Of a DNA stretch of 36,067 nucleotides, positions 31,686 through 36,067 are shown in pieces. A program made the position numbers and the translations under genes. A model generated the notes under the pieces. The model was given only the letters and a program-made list of their open reading frames with translations, had not been told where the DNA came from and ran no database searches. Each line of letters opens with the position of its first letter. Position 1 is the first letter of the stretch. The stretch lies in contig JABFXP010000495.1 of the NCBI GenBank assembly GCA_013361685.1, forward strand, positions 1-36,067. The letters are read 5' to 3'. The stretch comes from Catenulispora sp. (GTDB taxonomy: Bacteria; Actinomycetota; Actinomycetes; Streptomycetales; Catenulisporaceae).

Positions 31686-31988
31686 GTGAAGTTCGTGCAG
31701 ATCATCGATTTTCAGACCGAGCACATGGACGAGATGCGCGAGGCCATGCGCCAGTGGGAGCAGCAGGCCGCGACTGAGGACCGGGATGTGAAGCCCACGC
31801 ATCGCATGGTGCTCCAGGACCGGGATCATCCGAATCACTACCTCGTCGTGGTCGAGTTCAACTCCTACGAGGAAGCGATGAAGAACAGCGCGCGGGATGA
31901 CACGACCGCGCTCTCCGAGAAGCTGGGCGCGCTGACGAGCACGCGTGACTTCATCAACTGCGACGTGCTCGATTCGAAGGACATATAA
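31686..31988 (+). CDS. Small conserved protein, probable dimeric alpha/beta barrel
   Basis: A 100-residue protein with beta-alpha-beta order: KFVQIIDFQTEHMDEMREAM, then THRMVLQDRDHPNHYLVVVEF, NSYEEAMKNSARDDTTALSE and DFINCDVLD. The layout, a strand and helix followed by a strand pair in which an H-x-x-x-x-H Asp/Asn segment lies between, is that of ABM/dimeric alpha/beta-barrel proteins, which include monooxygenases and small stress proteins. No catalytic residue is identified, so no enzyme is claimed. GTG start with GGGAGGA at 31676-31682. A short hairpin (31646-31664) lies in the leader. Downstream is a weak U-tract terminator. Confidence 0.8.
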   Translation: MKFVQIIDFQTEHMDEMREAMRQWEQQAATEDRDVKPTHRMVLQDRDHPNHYLVVVEFNSYEEAMKNSARDDTTALSEKLGALTSTRDFINCDVLDSKDI

Positions 31989-32008
31989 GAACGCGGAGCG
32001 TTGAGTAG

Positions 32009-32025
32009 CCCTCCGAGGGGTTTTT
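32009..32025 (+). terminator. Short hairpin with a T-tract
   Basis: CCCT (32009-32012) and AGGG (32016-32019) form a small stem, followed by G and TTTTT (32021-32025). The T-run is rare in this high-GC window and lies about 20 bp after the small-protein stop. The stem is short, so it may be weak. Confidence 0.4.
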
Positions 32026-32083
32026 CCTGCGGATCCAACCCGTCCGGGTGGGTATCCCCGACGTGCCTCCATGCCATGCCCCG

Positions 32084-32117
32084 GGTATGAGAACTCTGAT
32101 GCAAGAGGTCTCATACC
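32084..32117. promoter_or_regulatory. Inverted repeat in the leader of the two-TM protein gene
   Basis: GGTATGAGA (32084-32092) pairs perfectly with TCTCATACC (32109-32117). After one A/G mismatch, CTCT (32094-32097) pairs with AGAG (32104-32107), so the stem is 13 pairs plus a mismatch with a 6-nt loop. It ends 18 bp before the ATG of the two-TM gene. It could be an operator, a leader hairpin that limits ribosome access, or a second terminator of the upstream gene. Confidence 0.5.
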
Positions 32118-32135
32118 TGGGGGTGTGACGAAGCA

Positions 32136-33323
32136 ATGGCCGGGGGGATTGAGAGGCCGTCGGTCGGCCGGACCCGGGAGCCGTCTCTCAAACGGCAGCT
32201 GAGCCGGTTGTTCCGGATGTTGCTGATGTTCGTGGCCGCCGGGATGCTCGGCATCGGATTGGTGCTCATCCTCGTGCGCAACCACTTCAAGGAGAACCAG
32301 GACGTAGTGCTGGAGGTCGGGGTCAACCTGTCGTTGTTCGGGTTCACCACGCTGTTGGTGACGCTGATCGCCTCGCAGCAGCTCGAACACCGCCTGGTCG
32401 CCGAACTCCAGGACAAGATGGACGAGCACGTCAAGAACGTCCGGCTGGCGATGGGCGAGGTCGAGGACCGCTTCCGCTCGACCATCGAGAAGTTCCTCCC
32501 GCTCTACACCAGCAGTCGTGAGCTGGGCTTGGAGAACATCTTCCTGACCCGCATCGATGCCTTGGTCAACATCGAGCCGCACCTGCGCGAGATGCTCAAA
32601 GGCGCGGCGAGCCAGGCCGCCGTGCCCCAGGCCGAGCGAGGGGGGACGGATGACGAGGGCCTGCTCGCCGCGGAGACCTCGAGGGCGGCTGACGATGCCG
32701 ACGACGACGGATCCACGCCGCGGCTGTGGTTCGTGGGCACGTCGCTCAAAGGCGTCCTGGAGGCGTCCACCGGCAAGTTCGACGGCGCGGGCATCCTGAG
32801 CTGGGCGGCGTTCCTGGCCGCGCGCGACCTGTTGGACCTGCGCGTGCTGCTGACGCAGCCGAAGTTCGCCAGGATCCGCGCGCGTCAGGAACACCGGGCC
32901 CAGTCGGCGATCCCGGAGGAGATCAGTGAGGCGCTGGAGTTCCTCCACAAGCACGGCGTCAGCGCGGACTGCATCCGGATGACGCAGGCCTCCCCTACGG
33001 TCTTCGCGATCGCGACGCAGGAGATGATGCTGCTGAATCCGTATCCTTACGGCGCTGAGGCGCACCGCAGCTTCTCACTGATCGTGAAGCGGGTGACCCG
33101 CGCCCCGAACGATCACCAGTCACTGCACCGGGACATCTTCGAGCAGTACCAGCATCGGCACTTCGAGACTCCGTGGCGGGACGGCTTGCGGGTCGTCGAG
33201 CGGGACGGGGCGTTCGTTCCTCCGGAGGCCACGTTCAATCCGCTCGCGCCGGGCTTGGAGGTGGACGACGTCGCCGAGGTGGAGGGGGACGGCGACGACG
33301 AGGGGGAAGAGGACGTCGGTTGA
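32136..33323 (+). CDS. Two-TM protein with a DUF5919-like cytoplasmic domain
   Basis: A 395-residue protein. A basic N-terminus (SVGRTREPSLKRQLSRLFRM) precedes TM1 (MLLMFVAAGMLGIGLVLILV, about residues 28-47) and TM2 (NLSLFGFTTLLVTLIAS, about 65-81). A charged helical stalk follows (about 85-135). The domain at about 185-365 reads LWFVGTSLKGVL, then LLDLRVLLTQPKFARIRARQ, IRMTQASPTVFAIATQEMML, LNPYPYGAEAHRSFSLIVKR and IFEQYQHRHFETPWRDG. This order matches DUF5919-like domains, seen fused to regulators, and is distantly like PLD folds; the HKD residues are absent. The C-terminus is acidic. It may be a membrane sensor or effector. There is no strong ribosome binding site; the ATG begins the basic helix. 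Confidence 0.72.
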   Translation: MAGGIERPSVGRTREPSLKRQLSRLFRMLLMFVAAGMLGIGLVLILVRNHFKENQDVVLEVGVNLSLFGFTTLLVTLIASQQLEHRLVAELQDKMDEHVKNVRLAMGEVEDRFRSTIEKFLPLYTSSRELGLENIFLTRIDALVNIEPHLREMLKGAASQAAVPQAERGGTDDEGLLAAETSRAADDADDDGSTPRLWFVGTSLKGVLEASTGKFDGAGILSWAAFLAARDLLDLRVLLTQPKFARIRARQEHRAQSAIPEEISEALEFLHKHGVSADCIRMTQASPTVFAIATQEMMLLNPYPYGAEAHRSFSLIVKRVTRAPNDHQSLHRDIFEQYQHRHFETPWRDGLRVVERDGAFVPPEATFNPLAPGLEVDDVAEVEGDGDDEGEEDVG

Positions 33324-33336
33324 GCCTTCTGAGTGA

Positions 33337-34281
33337 TCAACGATAGGTGTGCGCCGGTTCCTGCGAGTAGCGGAACGGCTGGGTCCCCACGACGTGTCCC
33401 TGCGCGTCATAGCCGGTGACGGTCGCGTCCGGGTCCCAGTGCGGCTTGTAGTCCAGGAAGACGACGTAGTATCCGACCTTTTCGCCGGGTAGGACGTATA
33501 CCGGCTGGGAAGCAGTAGTCCGGCCATCGAGGGTGATCTTCACCGAGGTGATCTTCGTGGCGTTGAGGTTGCCGAAGAAAGGAATGACGGCACCGGGACT
33601 GCCGTTCATCACCCTGTCCGCCCCGATCTCCCTGAACTTGTCGGGGACATCCGTGAAAACGGCATTCCCCGGACCGCAGTCACCGCCGGCGTGGAGGTCG
33701 GGCGTGGTGCCGGGCGGCCGGTCGCCCCACTGCACGCCGGTGAAGTTACAGCTCACCGTTCCGGGCCGGCCGAGCTGGGACTGCGGAAGGTGGACGGACG
33801 ACGTCGACGGCACACCGTCGGCCTTCATGACGAAGCGGTCGCGGACCAGCCGCCACTGCTGACCGCCCATGGTGCCGCTGGCGATGACCTGGATGTCGTC
33901 CAGGGGATTCGGCGGGGAGGCCTTGCCGACGTCCACCTTGGACAACGCGTCCGTGGGGCTGGAAAGCAGGGGCTCAGGAGTCGTCTTGCCGCCGGTGGGG
34001 GTGGTGGGGATCGTGGAGGTGCTGTGCGGCTTGGTCGGTGTGGAGCCGCCGCCCTTCCCCGCCGCGTCGTCCGTCCCGGCGCCGCCGGAATAGAGCGCCA
34101 CGGCGGCGACCGGCAGTACCGCGAGCGCTGCCGCCCCGGACACCGTCGCGAGCCGCCGCCGGGTGCGCAGTCCCGCGCCGTTCTTCATCATCGCGCCGAT
34201 CGGTGCGTCGCCGATGCTCAGCTCAGCGACTTCCGCGTCGAACGCCTCGTTCAGTACGACGTGCTCTGGTTCATTGTTCAT
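33337..34281 (-). CDS. Membrane-anchored protein paired with a sigma factor (putative anti-sigma partner)
   Basis: A 314-residue protein. Residues 1-42 are cytoplasmic and end in a basic cluster (LRTRRRLA), TM is about residues 44-65 (VSGAAALAVLPVAAVALYSGG), followed by a Thr/Pro-rich linker (about 75-118) and a soluble external domain (about 130-314; QQWRLVRDRFVMKADG, SVKITLDGRTTASQPVYVLP, YYVVFLDYKPHWDPDATVTG). The HxxxCxxC zinc anti-sigma motif is absent, so it would belong to another class. It starts 4 bp inside the end of the sigma gene (ATGA overlap), showing coupling, which supports a partner role. The external domain may sense an envelope signal. Evidence for anti-sigma activity is positional only. 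Confidence 0.75.
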   Translation of the reverse strand: MNNEPEHVVLNEAFDAEVAELSIGDAPIGAMMKNGAGLRTRRRLATVSGAAALAVLPVAAVALYSGGAGTDDAAGKGGGSTPTKPHSTSTIPTTPTGGKTTPEPLLSSPTDALSKVDVGKASPPNPLDDIQVIASGTMGGQQWRLVRDRFVMKADGVPSTSSVHLPQSQLGRPGTVSCNFTGVQWGDRPPGTTPDLHAGGDCGPGNAVFTDVPDKFREIGADRVMNGSPGAVIPFFGNLNATKITSVKITLDGRTTASQPVYVLPGEKVGYYVVFLDYKPHWDPDATVTGYDAQGHVVGTQPFRYSQEPAHTYR

Positions 34282-34838
34282 TCCGTTTCCTCCCTGCGAA
34301 CGGGGGCCAACATGGAATCGCGATCAAGAAGCGTCGAGTTGGTGCGCAGCCGGGCGAGCGCCTTCGAAGCCTGGCTTTTGACGGTCCCCGTCGAGCAGCC
34401 CAGCACTGCGGCGACCTCTTGTTCGGACAGGTCCTCCCAATACCGCAGCACCACCACGGCGCGCTGCCGTGGCGGCAGCTCGCTGAGTGCCGCCATCAGC
34501 GCGGACCGCTGCGCGATCGGCTCGTGCGGCGCGTGGGCGCGGTCATCCTGCGGCGCCGCCACCAAGTGCTCGACGACCCGCCGCTTCCGGAACCGTCCGG
34601 CGTTGGCGTTGATCAGCACACGCCGCACGTACGCGTCTACGTCCTCGACTCGCCGCACGCGCCGCCAACTGGCATACACCGAGGTCAACGTGGTCTGTGC
34701 CAGATCCTCCGCCAGGAACTGGTCGCCGGTCAGCAGGTAGGCGGTCCGGACCAGCCCGGGCCACCGGGCCGCCACGTAGTCCTGGAAATCAGCGTCGGCG
34801 TCGCCGACGTCTGCCTGCTCCGTAGTTCTTCGCCCCAT
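34278..34838 (-). CDS. ECF RNA polymerase sigma factor, SigE family
   Basis: A 186-residue sigma-70 family factor. Region 2 is DFQDYVAARWPGLVRTAYLLTGDQFLAEDLAQTTLTSVYASWRRV (about residues 18-62), and region 4 is ALSELPPRQRAVVVLRYWEDLSEQEVAAVLGCSTGTVKSQASKALARLR (about 117-164) with the helix-turn-helix. There is no N-terminal sigma 1 region. The family is the SigE-type group of actinobacterial ECF factors (also called SigE/SigM-like, ECF41-independent). It directs polymerase to a small regulon under control of the membrane protein encoded immediately downstream. The ATG at 34838 has AAGGGAG upstream. An A/T-rich TTTTTAAAGAG lies about 20 bp upstream. Confidence 0.92.
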   Translation of the reverse strand: MGRRTTEQADVGDADADFQDYVAARWPGLVRTAYLLTGDQFLAEDLAQTTLTSVYASWRRVRRVEDVDAYVRRVLINANAGRFRKRRVVEHLVAAPQDDRAHAPHEPIAQRSALMAALSELPPRQRAVVVLRYWEDLSEQEVAAVLGCSTGTVKSQASKALARLRTNSTLLDRDSMLAPVRREETE

Positions 34839-35042
34839 CGCGACTCCCTTCCACCTTTTTAAAGAGCGAAGGTGCGTTTGGAGGTTGCCTGCGGGAGGCC
34901 TGCATCGGCCGGCTCACAGATGGCCGCAGTGCCCTTGGCGCAGGCGGTGGGGACCCGACGTGATCTTTCAATGATCTTACGGCCCTTCGCGCCTCCGTCA
35001 GCATGATGCTGCGTGGCGAGATCGCCTTCGAAGGGGCCATCC
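34839..35042. promoter_or_regulatory. Divergent region of the sigma factor and SARP genes with heptamer direct repeats
   Basis: TGATCTT occurs at 34961-34967 and again at 34972-34978, separated by the 4 bases TCAA, an 11-bp period. SARP regulators bind direct heptamer repeats with this spacing. The pair lies 65 bp upstream of the SARP ATG. A/T-rich TTTTTAAAGAG at about 34856-34866 is closer to the sigma gene. Only two repeats are seen, and no clear -10 lies 8 bp after them. Confidence 0.5.
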
Positions 35043-36067
35043 ATGGATCAAATCAGCCACCTGCGGTTCGGTGTCCTGGGACCGGTGACCGTCTTGCGCG
35101 ACGGCGCTGACACGCCGGTGACGGCGGCGATGCCGCGTGCGCTGCTGACCGCGCTGCTGCTCGGCGCGAACCGGCCGGTTTCGGTGGAGCGGCTGGTGGC
35201 CGGGCTTTGGGGTGAGGCGCCTCCTCGGAATGCCTCCGCGTCGCTGCACAACCATGTTCATCGGCTGCGCAGGCATCTCGGGCCGGGCGGGCGCGAGCGG
35301 CTTCGGGGGACGTCGGCGGGCTATGTGCTGGAGATCCGTGACGGGGAGCTCGATCTGCCGGTGTTCGCCGAGCTGCATGAGCGTGGCAGGCGTGCGCGGC
35401 AGGCTCGGGACTGGGAGGGCGTGGTGGAGGCGTTGTCGGCGATGCTCGCCTTGTGGCGGGGCGAGCCGGCGTCGGATGTCGATCATCCGGTGCTTGAGGA
35501 GATGGAGCGTGAGCGGCTGCGGGAGATGCGGGTGCAGGCTCTGGACTGGAGGGCGGAGGCTGAACTGCGCCTGGGGCGGCATGCCGAGGTGATCGCGGAC
35601 CTGCGGGCCGCGGTTGCCGCGCATCCGCTGGCCGAGATGTTCGCCGTCCACTTGATGCTCGCGCTTCATCGGTCTGGCCGCGACACCGAGGCGCTGGAGG
35701 TGTTCCGGCAGACCCGGGCGGTGTTGCGCGAGGAGCTGGGTGTCAGCCCGGGACCGGTGTTGACCGACGTGAACCGGGGGATTCTCGAACGGGATCCGCG
35801 GCTGGGCTGGTCTGCGGCGGTTCCGGGCGCGGTCGCCGCACCGCGTGGATCGATGTCCGGGAGCGGGGGACGGTCCGGGCGGGCGACCGCTCAGCCGGCT
35901 GATCAACCGGCCGATCTGCCGTCCGGGCAGGCGACTGATCCGCCGTCCGGGTCGCCGTCCGAGCCGCTCTCCAAGCCGCCCTCCAAGCCACGGACCGCAG
36001 GCCCGCCGCCCGGCGTCCGGGTTCCGCGGACGCTCCCGGCGGACGTCGTGGACGTCGTCGGTCGGGA
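35043..36067 (+). CDS. SARP/AfsR-like regulator with BTAD domain and start of NB-ARC (partial)
   Basis: A frame that starts at ATG 35043 stays open to the window end (at least 341 residues). Residues about 1-90 form the OmpR-type winged helix of SARPs: LRFGVLGPVTVLRDG, TPVTAAMPRALLTALLLGAN, VSVERLVAGLWGEAPP, SLHNHVHRLRRHLGP. The bacterial transcriptional activation domain (about 95-250) follows with LDLPVFAELHERGRRARQ, HPLAEMFAVHLMLALHRSGR and FRQTRAVLREELGVSPGP. A Pro/Ser-rich linker (about 260-325) then leads to RTLPADVVDVVGR, the usual start of the NB-ARC ATPase module of AfsR-type proteins. SARPs activate antibiotic or morphogenesis genes. GAAGGGG lies 8 bp upstream of the ATG. It is divergent from the sigma factor gene. 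Confidence 0.92.
   Translation, partial: MDQISHLRFGVLGPVTVLRDGADTPVTAAMPRALLTALLLGANRPVSVERLVAGLWGEAPPRNASASLHNHVHRLRRHLGPGGRERLRGTSAGYVLEIRDGELDLPVFAELHERGRRARQARDWEGVVEALSAMLALWRGEPASDVDHPVLEEMERERLREMRVQALDWRAEAELRLGRHAEVIADLRAAVAAHPLAEMFAVHLMLALHRSGRDTEALEVFRQTRAVLREELGVSPGPVLTDVNRGILERDPRLGWSAAVPGAVAAPRGSMSGSGGRSGRATAQPADQPADLPSGQATDPPSGSPSEPLSKPPSKPRTAGPPPGVRVPRTLPADVVDVVGR

Noticed and set aside
1-36067. tRNA, rRNA, integrase or transposase
   Set aside because: No tRNA-like stem set, rRNA segment, or recombinase motif was seen on either strand, so no mobile element or RNA gene is claimed.

Overview
The window is very GC-rich DNA (about 70 % G+C by eye) with strong G/C preference at third codon positions, frequent GTG starts, leaderless-looking promoters and few U-tract terminators. 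The families present (CGNR/ABATE proteins, DUF574-type SAM methyltransferases, NarL-type two-component systems beside ABC exporters, a SARP regulator, many secreted proteins) point to a soil actinomycete with a large genome. Catenulisporales or Streptomyces-like lineages are my guess; the sequence alone does not settle the genus. I see no rRNA, tRNA, CRISPR array or insertion sequence.

Layout. 1-2.9 kb: the tail of a cut gene, a small tyrosine-rich secreted protein, a 3-TM protein, and a divergent pair (CGNR zinc-finger protein / DUF6817-like protein) sharing a mirror-symmetric palindromic promoter. 2.9-5.6 kb: a compact operon of a VOC-PEBP fusion, a SAM methyltransferase and a ketopantoate-reductase-like enzyme. 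5.6-7.8 kb: a PuuE-like polysaccharide deacetylase divergent from an AraC regulator. 7.8-11.9 kb: a NarL response regulator and HisKA_3 kinase divergent from an ABC-2 exporter operon; near-identical dyads lie on both sides of the exporter. 11.9-16.1 kb: a secreted penicillin-acylase-family amidase, then an orphan sugar-binding lipoprotein behind a LacI-type dyad. 16.2-18.3 kb: a TetR regulator with its own operator, a small PH-like protein and a Ser/Thr-rich lipoprotein. 18.7-22.2 kb: a secreted seven-bladed YVTN propeller with TIG and PxKF domains, a DUF574 methyltransferase and a zinc-ribbon protein. 22.6-29.0 kb: a 2139-residue secreted Rhs/YD protein with a unique C-terminal tail and no adjacent immunity gene. 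29.1-31.6 kb: an alpha/beta hydrolase, two broken regulator remnants joined head to head, and an MBL-fold protein behind repeated operator-like sequence. 31.7-33.3 kb: a small conserved protein and a two-TM protein with a DUF5919-like cytoplasmic domain. 33.3-36.1 kb: an ECF sigma factor with a membrane partner, divergent from a SARP/AfsR-like regulator that runs off the window end.

The window reads as a mosaic of short regulator-plus-effector modules and large secreted proteins rather than one pathway. The best leads for something undescribed are the symmetric bidirectional leaderless promoter at 2314-2342, the two-TM/DUF5919-like protein at 32136-33323, the Rhs tail at 28309-29016, and the heptamer repeats in front of the SARP gene.
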